Origin: Macrobrachium rosenbergii
Lineage: Eukaryota; Arthropoda; Malacostraca; Decapoda; Palaemonidae
Assembly: GCF_040412425.1 (NCBI RefSeq)
Contig: NC_089755.1
Span: 50,267,798 to 50,331,797, forward strand
Reading direction: 5' to 3'
DNA: 64,000 nt
Each line of letters begins with the position of its first letter. Positions within the stretch are counted from its first letter, which is position 1. This document shows positions 1-12,475 of the stretch, in pieces. The notes beneath the pieces were generated by a model. That model did not search any database. It was not told the DNA's origin and saw only the letters and a list, made by a program, of their open reading frames with translations. The translations under genes and the position numbers were made by a program.

Positions 1-173
1 GCATCCCCGGGCTCCGCCACTCCGGTTTCCGTGCAGGAGAAAATAATTGTTTTGTGCAGTCGGCGAATTTTTTTATTTTTTTAAAGCAGTGAATGTTGAA
101 TTTCATTGTTCACATTAGAAATAGATGGGATGAATTAAAGGAAAATACACAACCAACACATTATTTTCAAAAT

Positions 174-176
<3 letters not shown>

Positions 177-243
<67 letters not shown>
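177..243. repeat. (GA)n microsatellite
   Basis: Pure, about 33 dinucleotides. Confidence 0.98.
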
Positions 244-248
<5 letters not shown>

Positions 249-872
249 CTTTTCGTCCCAATATTCTTTGTATTGAACATTAAAATGGTTCTCTTCGATT
301 CTTCATCTAATTCAGTGAATTACAGATGACCCGTTGAAGCTCCTTGCATGAAGTCTCCGATCACAGATTTGTTACTAATTCAAAGTTCGTTTTGATTGAA
401 CGGTTTCCTATCCGATCAGTTATATTCCTCTAATCTCTTTTAGTTTATTCATCTTACTGCCTTCATTTCATACCTTCCAGTATTAAAACGCTTCTTTTGG
501 TGTGTAACCACCCTTATCCATTCTCCAAAAATACCAAATGGTACATAACCTAATTTACCAAAACCGCCCTCACCCATAACATCATTGACCTAACCCTTAT
601 TCATCCGTGCCCTAATTCAAGAAAATATTAGTTATTCACACCCCAGTTCCCCCAAAATCGCTTCTACTGTAGCTTTTCAGCACTGCCTCACCCAATCTCT
701 CTTTGATATACTAGCGTAAAACCTTTATTTTCATCAGCCAAAATAGTAGACTGTCACGCTTTTGCAACGAAATATTTCCGTTGGCACTGTGGCGTAGATT
801 TTCTGAGCTTTTATTCGCTGCTGGCCAGTTCTATATCACGATGAGAATGCCAATTATTCCTGCCTGAAAAGG

Positions 873-915
<43 letters not shown>

Positions 916-2289
916 CGGCCCACTTCGATAGCTATCGAAGCCGGGGAAATTGGGGTTTATCTGTTTCAGGTGCCACCTGGTATGAAAATTCCAGTTTCAC
1001 GTATGTGCGTATGCATGCATACGTATGTAAAGACACAGCCACACCACAGCCACACATGATATAAACATACACACACAATATACATATATATATAGGTGTG
1101 TGTGTGTTTGTGTTTAGATAGACAGATATAGTTTGTAAGTGTGAATACGTACATCATGAAATACTTCCATATATTAAGAAGCATACATACGTACTCATTT
1201 ATATACAAAAATTGCATTCAGATATTGTACAGGTAAATTATACCTTTTAACCATCGCACCAAAAGCAAGATTCTCAATTAACTCACCAGGTTTATACGGC
1301 TCGAGGCTACAGCAAGTTTTAACAGACGCCCTTGCCTTTGCATTGTTCCTCTCAGGAGGAGGAGAAGCCCTCGGGTAAAGAGGGATCTCGGAAAGAAGTT
1401 TCCTGTTATGGCAATTCAAATATTTTATTTTTTTACGGTGTGTCAGGTGTCGACGCTCACTTTTTCTTGAAATATCTTCAGTTTTTTTTTATTGGTCCCT
1501 ATCTTTCAAATGTTTATATACTCTTGGAATGTGTGCGTGGAAAAAGAGTTTATTCCATACTTATGTCTGACATTATTATTGGTAATCACCATCAATCTAA
1601 CCTTGGGATTATTTCCACAAAAAATCTCTACCCACTAACATCAATCAAAACGCAATCACATTCTAGGAAATTGGTCACTAGTCGTCCTTAATTGCTCGGA
1701 AATGCAAATACAATGTTTGGGAAATATCCATGACTAATTAGTCGTAAACAAACGCTTGTCTGCGTTCCGATTGGATTTCTTCTCAGTTCTTTCTTCTAAT
1801 AAATCTTTTGTTCGTAATCAATAAACTTCCTCAAATGGAATATTACACGTATAAGACATTTGTAAGTAGTGGTACTGAAATGATTGAAAACGACTGAACA
1901 GACAGTTTTGAACATCTGATGTGAGTTGTTTCTCGCCTGAGAATTCTCTGTTCCACCAAAGTTTCACTTTCGAAAATGGCCTGTCATTAAATTTAATCAC
2001 GAAGGTAGATATTGTGTTGGATTAATTACAGGAAAGCAATTAGGCAAACCTCCAGAGATATATGGCAATCATGCCCCATTAATTTGTTCAAATTTACACA
2101 TCTGTTACACTGTATTATATCATATTTTATTTTGGTGTATCACTGGTTGCCAGCTTAGGAAACAATTAGAACAAGCCTATGAATGGGATGGAGCATATGT
2201 ATCAATATAAACTTTTTAAGAGAAAGGAAGTTTTAACCCTGCAGAAAGTCCTGATCCATGGTAAGTATAACTGTCCATATACTGTGCAT

Positions 2290-2292
<3 letters not shown>
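244..2292. other. unassigned AT-rich sequence
   Basis: Apart from the (GT)n at 875-914 and CA/TA-rich sequence at 1063-1110, I see no repeat copy, RNA gene or convincing exon. A 119-codon frame at 1332-1691 has no coding character. Confidence 0.5.
875..914. repeat. (GT)n microsatellite
   Basis: Pure, 20 dinucleotides. Confidence 0.98.
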
Positions 2293-2378
<86 letters not shown>

Positions 2379-2393
2379 GTGTGTGTGTGTGTG

Positions 2394-2475
<82 letters not shown>

Positions 2476-2500
2476 TATATATATATATGTATATATATGA
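2293..2500. repeat. (AT)n-(GT)n-(AT)n compound microsatellite
   Basis: Long (AT)n, a short (GT)n core at 2379-2394, then (AT)n again with ATAC/ATGC breaks. Just upstream of the foldback at 2530. Confidence 0.98.
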
Positions 2501-2529
2501 TTATTATCACATTTGTACATGATTCATTT

Positions 2530-2685
2530 ATCACACATTACCACAGGTGAAAAAAAGGGACAGGGTGTAGGTCTGACCGGTTTCGACTTTATTTCCAAGC
2601 CATTCGTCAATGGCTTAGAAATAAAGTCGAAACCGGTCAGGACCTACACCCCGACTCTTGCTTTTCACCTGTGGTAATGTGTGAT
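2530..2685. mobile_element. foldback element with ~74-bp inverted arms
   Basis: The arms at 2530-2604 and 2612-2685 are near-perfect reverse complements (ATCACACATTACCACAGGTG ... CACCTGTGGTAATGTGTGAT) with a 7-base loop. The inner arm contains GACCGGTTTCGACTTTATTT. No ORF. It lies between TA-rich tracts. Confidence 0.75.
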
Positions 2686-3197
2686 ATACATATATATACA
2701 TGTGTGTGAGTGTGCCTGCGTACAAACATTTTAATCAATTACTATGAACTTTTAATCCACATGTAATGTTTCCATAACTAATAAATCTTGTGCCTTTTCT
2801 TCAAGAATAACGGAAATCGAGTGTCCACCTGCTAACTCGACGCCACCCTTTTACCAAACATCTTTGTCATCTCCAAAAATTCATTGTCTTTCTTTCATGT
2901 GAGTGAATTCAGTCAAAGGATATTTCTTGTGCAGTAGATGAGTCTAAACCTACAACACTCGCGGAGAAATATTTGCCTCAGACTTCTCAAAACTGTGGGA
3001 TGCTGATTTTTTTTTGTTTTGTTTTATTGGGAACCAACGTAATCTAGTTTTATATCTTCAAACACCCGCTCAAAAATAACTAGATAAATGAAATAAAAAG
3101 ATAAAGAAAGAAGTATTGGAATCTGCACACCAGTCTGGCAAATATTTCTCCGCAGACAACAGTGATAATGCTTCTGCTTCCTCAGCCAAGTTCAGTG

Positions 3198-3273
<76 letters not shown>

Positions 3274-3839
3274 GATATACAGTAATGCTTGCCCAATGCG
3301 TATGTAGTGGCACATCGCTAGATAAGTTCCTCTCACAAAAATATTCACTTGTGAAATAAAAAGAAATGGTGCAGAAGATGAGACGGTGCGCCATTGTCCT
3401 GGATAAGACAAACGTTTCATAGCTAGAGTCTCTACAGACGTATGTAGCTAGACATTTAAAGATAGGTGATGTATATTGAAATGTCATTTATCTAGACGTG
3501 CAAAAGGTTCGCATATGCAAGAGTTCATTCAGTCAGTTATTTGCTTTCGTAAATTAGCGTTAAAAATGTAACTTTAGATATTTTGTTACCAGCTGTAGAT
3601 ATTCGATGTATATAAACGTAAGTGTGTTCATGACGTGGTGTTTTACCTATGAATTACTGTAGTAAAGTACAGCAAGATATTCATACTCATATTCATAAAT
3701 GATTTACATATTCATGAATTGCACTTCTCTTATGTATACACCACAGGATATTTCATTACACCAACAGAGAAATAAAGTGCACCAACGTATTGATGTTCCC
3801 AAAGTAAACATGCACATTAAATACAAGATTATCTCTACA
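2686..3839. other. unassigned AT-rich sequence
   Basis: Holds only the (CT)n at 3200-3269. No gene or element recognised. Confidence 0.5.
3200..3269. repeat. (CT)n microsatellite
   Basis: Pure, 35 dinucleotides. Confidence 0.98.
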
Positions 3840-3928
3840 TATACGTAATAAATACATACATATATAAATACATACACACATGCATACATACATACATACA
3901 TACATACATACATACATACATACATACA
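3840..3928. repeat. (ATAC)n tract
   Basis: Imperfect ATAC/ATAA tract becoming pure CATA from 3882 to 3927. Confidence 0.9.
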
Positions 3929-4144
3929 AAAGCGAGTTCGTAACACCCATTTTTTTTATGAAAAGAAAGATGAGGAAAGGAATAAATAAAAAGGAATTGG
4001 GTTCCTGAAACAAGAATTCAGAAGAAAACTGATGACTAATGAGAGGGGAAAGTTTCGGAGAGACCTCTCAGAAGATTTGGATCAGCTGCATTCTCCTGGG
4101 AAGGTCTCATGGCCGCCGCTCCTTCCCAACCATGATTTTATCCA

Positions 4145-4232
4145 GTGTGTGTGTGTGTGTGTGTGTGCGTGTGTGCGTGTATTTGTTCACGAAACGGATG
4201 CTAGGTAAAATTGCTTCATTAATCAGGATAGC

Positions 4233-4324
<92 letters not shown>

Positions 4325-4338
4325 ATATGTATATATAT
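4145..4338. repeat. (GT)n then (AT)n microsatellites
   Basis: (GT)n at 4145-4180 with GC breaks; (AT)n at 4236-4338 with ATGT breaks at the 3' end; about 55 bp of unique sequence between. Confidence 0.95.
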
Positions 4339-4499
4339 GTTATGTGATGTTTTTAGCATTATTATACAAATATCAACCACGAAACTGCCCGATACTGAGA
4401 TTACATGGTGATAATTTTACGGATTTTAGTTGAGGTACACGAGTCATTTACGTTAATCATCATCAGACTTTTTAGAAGAATACTAAACTTTTGAGAGAA

Positions 4500-4875
4500 G
4501 GATTATTTGATCCTAGGAATTAGGATTGTTTGATCCTAGGAATTAGGATTATTTTATCCTAGGAATTGGGATGATTTTATCCTAGGAATTGGGATTGTTT
4601 TATCCTAGGAACTGGGATTGTTTTATCCTAAGAGTTAGGATTATTTTATCCTAGGAATCAGGATTATTTAATCCCAGGAATCAGGATTATTTAATCCTAG
4701 GAATCAGGATTATTTGATCCCAGGAATCAGGATTATTTGACCCCAGGAATTAGGATTATTCTATCCTAGGAACTGGGATTATATTATCCTAGGAATTAGG
4801 ATTATTTTATCCCAGGAACTAGGATTATTTTCTCCTAGGAATTAGGATTGTTTGATCCTAGGAATTAGGATTATA
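4500..4875. repeat. 23-bp minisatellite, about 16 copies
   Basis: Unit GGATTATTTTATCCTAGGAA plus TTA, with scattered substitutions. Each unit contains the palindrome CCTAGG. Not open in any useful frame. Confidence 0.9.
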
Positions 4876-6594
4876 TGAAAAGTTACGAAACAAGTGGCTG
4901 CAAGAAACAATAAGTCGTTGCAAATATCAAATTCAGTAAATTAAGGGTTACAAGGAAAGCGACGTGGAGGTTGTGGGGCACGGGGGAATGGTCGGGCAAT
5001 TAAGAGGATACCTTCAATTATCAAAGGCTTAAATACAATTAATAAAAGGAATTCCATTCCGACATAATCAGGCAAAATTTAATTGACAGTTAGAGAAAGG
5101 AGTAACTGATAAAGAAAACGGGAACAGGAACGAAAGATGGTTGCGCAAATAAACGAAAAGAAGACTAAAGAAACATGTGGAAGTTATTTAAACGAGAGCA
5201 AAGGAAGAGTCAAGAAGCCTACTTACAAAATTAAATAAGGAGGTAAAAGAACCAAGGAGAATACGATAGCTGAGTCAGCAAAAGAAATGCAGACGGATAA
5301 AGAGTGAGGAATAGACATTTTTTTAAGGAAATACTCACAAGGAAGGAAATGATGTTATAAAACACCAAAATAACAGAAGGTCGGGGACAGGGACTGAAAA
5401 AAAATATTGTATTAGGAAAAATATAAATGAATTGTAGACGATGGAAATATTAATTGCGAGAACAAAATCCGAAGAAGATATTGTAATTACACTGAACAAA
5501 TCATTGTTGCATAAATAAATAATACAGGACGAAAAATACTAGAACGATTAACTCTCTTTTTTAGAAAACAATCACTCAGACAATTGCAGAAATAACAAAA
5601 AACAAAATTGCGGAGAATGATTTGATCAGGGAGAAAAAAAAAAGCAAAATTGCTACATATGCGAAAAACGAAAAAAGAAAATAAAGGAACAGGGAACTTG
5701 TTTCGCAGAGCACGCAAGCAGAAATGTAAGATCTGAAATCCCCCTTCTCCCACTCTCCCCCACCCCCCCCACAAGCACAGACACACACTCGTGCGTGCGC
5801 GCGCGCAAGAGGTAGCTTTACCTCTTGTGTGTCATTATTGTTGCCAGAGACAATGGAAGTAACAACAATGGCAGCTTTTCGAGCTACAAAGTCCCCGCAG
5901 GAAGAGGTGACCTACTATTGCAACGAACTTTATCTTAATTTGAATGCTTGAAGAATGCAGATACCAGGAGTATGAAGGATTACAAGTGAGATTCAGCGGA
6001 ACGGTTGCGAGAGCGTAACTGAGTGGCTGACGAAGGTGAGTTAGGTTCATCTGGATGAGGAAAAACTCTAAAGAAATTGGTGAAAGGGAGAAGTGCTGTT
6101 ATAAAGCAGTTGGTTCGTTAACGACCTTCCTGCATCGTTGTGGGCAATTCAGTTTTCTGCTAATGAAAGTTTTGTTCTGCCCAATATAAATGATTAAATG
6201 AGACAGTTTAAGCTTAGTTAATTGTTGACGTACGAAAATGCATATTTCTCACTAGCGTAAGATAATTCTAGACTTCTTTAACACAGAAGTAAAATAACTT
6301 AATTTCGTAAGCTTAGACCAATGCAGTAAAAAGCATTTCACATATCAGTGAAAAACTGTTTTGGTATAAATCCCCCGTAGATATATATTTGCGCGAGGCT
6401 AAATGGTTCGTTTCGCGTTTTGCCTTTTGCACTCACGACTGAATTCGGTTTGGCAGAAAGGGAATAAAAATGTATATATAAAAAAGAATCAGTTGAAATG
6501 TTTCCATTTATATCTTTCCTAGATTGCAAAGTCGCTGACGTAGCGGTATTGACAGACCATCGAGGATACGTGCGCTTGACATCGAACTGCTTTT

Positions 6595-6598
<4 letters not shown>
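4876..6598. other. unassigned; purine-biased, with short C-run and CG tract
   Basis: The plus strand is A/G-rich from about 5050 to 5700. A C-rich stretch (5740-5770) and an alternating GC tract GCGTGCGCGCGCGC (5793-5806, a Z-DNA-type sequence) follow. No gene recognised. Confidence 0.45.
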
Positions 6599-6652
<54 letters not shown>

Positions 6653-6659
6653 AGAGAGA
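6599..6659. repeat. (GA)n microsatellite
   Basis: One A insertion near the 3' end; leads into the GA-rich 42-bp minisatellite. Confidence 0.97.
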
Positions 6660-6677
6660 TTTAAACAGGCAGCCAGT

Positions 6678-7210
6678 GAGAGAAAGGGTAAGAGACAGTC
6701 AAACAGACGGAGACAGAATGAGAGAAAGGGTAAGAGACAGTCAAACAGACAGAGACAGAATGAGAGAAAGGGTAAGAGACTGTCAAACAGACGGAGACAG
6801 AATGAGAGAAAGAGTAAGAGACAGTCAAACAGACGGAGACAGAATGAGAGAGAGGGTAAGAGACAGTGAAACAGAGACAGAATGAGAGAAAGTGTAAGAG
6901 ACGGTCAAACAGACAGAGACTGAATGAGAGAAAGGGTAAGAGACAGTGAAACGAACAAAGACAGAATGAGAGAAAGGCTAAGAGACAGTCTAACAGACAG
7001 AGACAGAATGAGAGAAAGGGTAAGAGACAATCAAACAAACAGATAGACAGAATAAAAAAAAGGGGGTAAGAGACAGCCAAATAAACAGACAGATAAAGTA
7101 GAAGAAAAGGTAAGAGACAGTCAAAGAAACAGACAGAGACAGAATGTGGGAGAGGGTAAGGGACAATCAAACAGACACATCGAGACAGATTGAGAGAGAG
7201 TGAGAGACAG
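6678..7210. repeat. 42-bp minisatellite, about 12 copies
   Basis: Unit GAGAGAAAGGGTAAGAGACA then GTCAAACAGACGGAGACAGA then AT. The first copies are exactly 42 bp apart, then diverge and lose register toward 7200. As 42 is a multiple of three, the frame stays open on both strands and gives a 14-residue peptide repeat (RERVRDSQTDGDRM) that is a by-product, not a gene. Confidence 0.9.
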
Positions 7211-7648
7211 TCAAGCAGAAGCCAAAGTCAGAATGACAGAGAGAGAGAGAGGGGGGGGAGGAGGTAAGAGACAGAAGGACACAGAAAGAAGGAAGAAAGA
7301 AAAGGAATAACAAATATGGACAAAGAGAGTCTGAGAGAGAGAGAGAGAGAGAGATAGAACAGAGCAGAGAAAGAGCTTTAATCAAGTCTACAATCGCGGC
7401 AAAAACCAGCGAGAACAACTCGCAAAGAGGTAATCCGTCCCTTCAGATGAAAAGGATTCTACCAAATGGTCATCAAAGGAACCTGGTTCCCGAGACTCCC
7501 CGAACCTGTCGTGAATTTATTGACCAAAATGATATCTTCTGGCAATTACTGTAATACAACTTTAATCCGCCTCGTTTGTTAGGTTTTTATTAGCAGTGCT
7601 GTTCACCTGTTTACATGTTTTTTATTCGTTATTTATCATTTTTCATTT
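7211..7648. other. GA-rich decay zone then unique sequence
   Basis: To about 7375 it is purine-rich with short GA and G runs (G8 at 7251-7258), probably decayed minisatellite. Then unique AT-rich sequence without a gene. Confidence 0.5.
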
Positions 7649-7762
<114 letters not shown>

Positions 7763-8010
7763 CCTAAAATGGAAAACTGCAGTATCTGCAAAATTTTCAG
7801 AAATTGAGATATGCCACTTATTGTCCTCGTGAAACACTAATACACAAGTTACTGCAGTTTCAGGATGATTCTTCAGTGCTTTATTTAGGGGTCCCATTTG
7901 CAGTATCTGCAAAATCAGTAGTTAGGCAAGGGAAAACTGCAGTGTCTACTATTTTTCCCAATTTTTTTTATTTTTTGCAGACACTGCAGTCTTCCATTTT
8001 AGGGCAGTAT
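7763..8010. mobile_element. MITE-like element, copy 1 (about 248 bp)
   Basis: Left end CCTAAAATGGAAAACTGCAG and right end CTGCAGTCTTCCATTTTAGG are inverted repeats. The middle is non-coding and AT-rich. About 80 percent alike by eye to 28033-28280 and of the same length. It abuts an (AT)n(GT)n array on the left. Confidence 0.7.
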
Positions 8011-8040
8011 GCATATCTACAAATGTTTAGATTCCCATTT

Positions 8041-8119
<79 letters not shown>

Positions 8120-8153
8120 ATATGCATATCTATAAATATTTAGATTCCCATTC
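8010..8153. repeat. (AT)n array between 30-bp direct repeats
   Basis: GCATATCTACAAATGTTTAG plus ATTCCCATT (8011-8039) recurs with changes at 8122-8151. The (AT)n at 8051-8112 lies between. Confidence 0.85.
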
Positions 8154-9353
8154 AAACAAAATGAAAAAATCACCCCAAAAATGTACAAAGAGTAACTTTA
8201 CGGGCGTGAAATGAATACGTTCCATACATGGACTGAGAGAGACAGAGTCCTCAGAATTTGGCCGATAGCGGGGCTTGTGGGCGATGGAATATTTTAACAA
8301 ACGGACGAGAAAAAAAAATCATCTCTTTCCCGCAATTCTCTCTTTCTTTCTATCCCTCTCTTCTCCGTTAGTCTGCATATTTATGTGACGTAGGCCATTT
8401 CCTCACTCTCTGCTGATATTTTTCGTCAATTAGTGAGTTTAAAGCTTTCTGATGTACGTTCATTCTTCATCGCTTCTAAAAGCAGTGTTTTCATAAACCA
8501 ATTCATATTGTGTAAGGGATATAATGATCTAGATATAAAGCAATACAGTCACTGTGGTCTAAATCCCTTCATTGATCGTTCATCCTTTAATGTTTAAGAC
8601 GAGATCTTAGACAAATGTATTCAAGAATAATTTATAAAATTGTGAATGTAAAAGATCTTTGTTGAAATGCAGCTTTATGAAAAAGTGACAAACGAGAGAC
8701 CATCCGTCGATGGTCCAAGTCATAACTGCTGCTATTAGGAAACAGAAACCTACCAAACGGACCACTCTATCTAAAAGAGATAAATATATGGAGCTTAGTC
8801 ATTTCTTGCCAATAAGCTACTCTTTTCACATTTTTGGGGAGATTTTTTTTTCATTTTGTTAAAATGGGAATTTAACCTAGAACGTTTTTTCGACAAGTTC
8901 TTTATTTCACTTGTAATTTTTTTCGTAGGTAATGATTAAGTGATGTCCATTACGTATGCATTCATAATACATTTATTTACCTCGTATTACCTGGGGAAAA
9001 ATTATTTATTCATTCGTTTACTGGAGTCTTCAACAGGTATTTTTGCCAGATTTTATTTTCTGTGCATATTTGCATACCGTGCATACATATGTAATTACTG
9101 TACAGTTACATTTTCATGGAAGTGTCTAAATAATTAACGTTGTGTACATAATCGTCAATCCATTACATACTATAAATATATAAATACAGCCCTGTGGAAA
9201 ATTGGATGAATAATCCAGAACAAACCAGGGTAACAGATGAATAGACAGGTAGAAATAGGAAGAAAAATAACCGAACAAACAGGTAGAGAGATAGAAAGGA
9301 AAATATGCAAGAAAAATTGAGTCATCAAATATACATGTATATTCTTTATATAT

Positions 9354-9417
<64 letters not shown>
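9354..9417. repeat. (GA)n microsatellite
   Basis: Pure, about 32 dinucleotides. Confidence 0.98.
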
Positions 9418-9419
<2 letters not shown>

Positions 9420-9696
9420 ACCCTACATGATTCGGGTGTTCACCTTTAATTTCTCCTCCCTGTGAAACCTGTGGCCAGGCAGTGAATTCACAGTATTCCA
9501 GAGTCTCGCCTGCAAAATACCTTCACATAGGGAGGTGGTGTTGCAGCCGGGGCCACCTCTGTGTTCTTCCGGACAATGGGAGGGTATACGAAGATAAAAG
9601 CTTCGGTATTTTAAGGCGTAATACGGTTTATTACTCTTGGGAGAGTATTATTAGATTTTCATGCGTATTTAGATATGAAATGTTACACACACACAA

Positions 9697-9699
<3 letters not shown>

Positions 9700-9766
<67 letters not shown>
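9700..9766. repeat. (AT)n microsatellite
   Basis: Pure, preceded by a short (AC)n at 9685-9694. Confidence 0.98.
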
Positions 9767-10555
9767 TATATATAGCACATATATATGCGTGTGTAAATAA
9801 GTTTTGCTCTTTTTTAATTCCTTAAGCAATATATTAGATTTCAAGATCTGTATTATAACACCATTTTTTTTTATTCCAATTGAGTTTTGAAACAGAAAGA
9901 ATGATGTAACAGAAATGGCCTTGAATGCTTGAATGCATTCTGGAATTTCGCTTGTTGTTGTGGAGCGACTCCCAAATTAATGCAGTTCCGAATACATTAA
10001 GTAAAAAAAAAAAAACATTGACTGCCACGAGTTGATATGTGGGGACTAGTTTTCAAATTAATTCACAGAGACGAAAGAAGCTCGTTTTGACCATTTGAAA
10101 GAAAATAAAAGAAAAACAAATACTAAAGTCTTCCTTACATTATCGTTCTTGATATATTTGAGAGATACAAAAGGCAAAAGTGGCGATTTATTTCAAGGAT
10201 TTTCGCTCACATTAAGAAGCAATTGGAATGAATAAGATCCGCATTCAAGTGACTTTTAGTTTCTGTACCGAAGTTTTAAGTTTTCCTCTTCATCACTGTC
10301 AGAGAAATGCACTCATGCATATTTATTGGCGATTCTGAAAATTCATATTCAGGAGTTCGCTGCTTCTATTCTTGAGTTCTTTCCTGGCTCATGAATGCCA
10401 AAAACATGGCATAAGATATACATGCATATGTAAATATATGTGTATATATACATAATGTATTTATATACACACACAGACTGATAGATATACGTATGAATTT
10501 ACATAACATTTATATTTATATTAAATAACGTATACATTTCGACATCAAGTTTATA

Positions 10556-10558
<3 letters not shown>

Positions 10559-10638
<80 letters not shown>

Positions 10639-10639
10639 T
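10559..10639. repeat. (AT)n(GT)n microsatellite
   Basis: (AT)n to 10618, then (GT)10. Confidence 0.98.
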
Positions 10640-12269
10640 GGGTATGTATGTACGTATATATGTATAAACTCAGCAAACGCTCTTGAATGTACGTTACGAA
10701 TAAGGCCATATGTGAATACCCCCTTGCGTTCACTTAGGCAAATGCTCAGACGTGCAGGTATGTGAGTTCGTGGATCGCTCCGGTAAGCGTGTACTTGAAG
10801 AATGGAACAAGAATAGAGAAAAAATGGACTTTCACTTTAATAACACTGAGTTAGATTTTTCGAGGTAACCTTTATGATTTTAACAGTAAGAAGGTGGACA
10901 TTTTTTTTTCTGAAATCTGTGGGTATCACAATGCATGCGTTGTATGAAATACAAAATTATGTGAAACCACGACGTGGAAACAGCAGAAATAGAATATCAT
11001 CAAAGCGCGACCGAGATGGAATAAGGGAATAAAAATTGAAACCTGTTAGCGGTTCATCTCTGGAAAGAGAATGCCAGAGTCTGCGCAGGTAGCGGGAACA
11101 AAAGGAGCAAAGAAAATACGTGTACAGAACAGAGTCATTATTGAGGCTGGCAGGAAATGTAGGAAAGGGAAAGCTTGCTGTGGGAATAAAAATATTTTAT
11201 TGAGGTATTACAACTTTTATACAGATGTTACGTTGATGGACGTTGATAGAGAAATGGGAAGATGGACGAATTTGTCGACTGAGAGAAAGTGACAAAAAGA
11301 ATGGAGGGTTGGATGCTTGTATACAGAGTGGGCAGGTTTTTTAGAGGATGGCAAGCTTGAACAAAGAGTGAAACTTGTAGATTTTGTAGTAAATCAGGAT
11401 GATTTTGTGCCTGAACGCACTCTTGCAGCTGACATAGAAGAATGGGGCTGCTGTCAGAAGGACCTGGTCTGAGCTAGTAGAGAGAATGGGAAACCAGAAG
11501 CAAAGTAGAGAGTATGGGAAGCTGATGTAGAGATCGGGGATCCTTTAAAGAAAATGGGATGCAAATACACTGTGGTGGATGCATAAAGAACGGGAAGGTG
11601 ATAACATAAAATGGAAAGTTACTATAGTGAATGGGGAACTTTTGTACAAGATAGAAGGTTGCTGTAGATAAAAGAAGGCTCTTTAATATTCAATAGTATG
11701 TGGTCAGTGAGAGAATGATAACATATCATGAGAAAAAGTAAAGGATTTGCAAACAGCATGCACTGTAAGTTGACATAAAAGCGAGGAAGCCTTTTTCTTT
11801 TTCATAGATGAAAGGAGAAAATTTTTGTTTCTAGTTAAATTTTTATTATGCCGAACTTTGGAATATTCAACGAAACTACGACGAAGTATAATTTCTATAT
11901 ATGCACACTCGAGACCAGACCTTAAAATCCATCCTAGAATAAGCATCCTTACAGGAGACTGACATAAACGTGAGGAGAGAATGAAACTAAAGCAAACGAG
12001 ATACCGGGCATTGAATATTCGCAGAATGCTGTAGCATCAGTGCAATAGTCTGGTACTTATATTTCTCATTTCTCCTTTCAGAAAACAATAGATTAAACAC
12101 AGATCGGCAAGAAGTCTGAAATAAGACATGAGTATAATATTTCTTGTAGACGGATGTTATCAGAGCGAAACGTCCTACTATTGAAATTAATCATTGCAAC
12201 TTTAATTATAAAGACGTGACCGAATGTTCGGGTGAGGGATAAGGATCACAAGAAAGTCAAAAAGAAGAG

Positions 12270-12270
<1 letters not shown>
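10640..12270. other. unassigned sequence with loosely repeated GAATGGGAA words
   Basis: From about 11285 to 11720 words such as AGAATGGGAA and GCTGATGTAGAGA recur every 35-50 bp, perhaps a very old minisatellite. No gene. Confidence 0.35.
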
Positions 12271-12318
<48 letters not shown>

Positions 12319-12396
12319 CTGAAAATAAAAGAATGGAAACTTCCACCTTCTCTCAACCTCAGCCATTTTCCTCTCAGCCTGAAAGTAAAAGAATGA

Positions 12397-12463
<67 letters not shown>
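12271..12463. repeat. paired (CT)n arrays with duplicated flank
   Basis: (CT)n at 12271-12315 and 12401-12463. Both are linked to CAGCCTGAAAATAAAAGAATG / CAGCCTGAAAGTAAAAGAATG (12316-12337 and 12376-12397), so flank and array were duplicated together. It cuts the upstream edge of the LINE fragment at 12476. Confidence 0.75.
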
Positions 12464-12465
<2 letters not shown>

Positions 12466-12475
12466 AAAAAGAGCA

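Larger units (their letters stand above)
8154..10558. other. unassigned sequence
   Basis: Contains the (GA)n at 9354 and (AT)n at 9700. The block 9420-9620 is more complex and GC-richer but matches nothing I recognise. Confidence 0.45.

Noticed and set aside
6661..7170. 169-codon minus-strand ORF of Ser/Leu/Cys/Val repeats
   Set aside because: Arises from the 42-bp minisatellite, whose length preserves frame. No signal of use.
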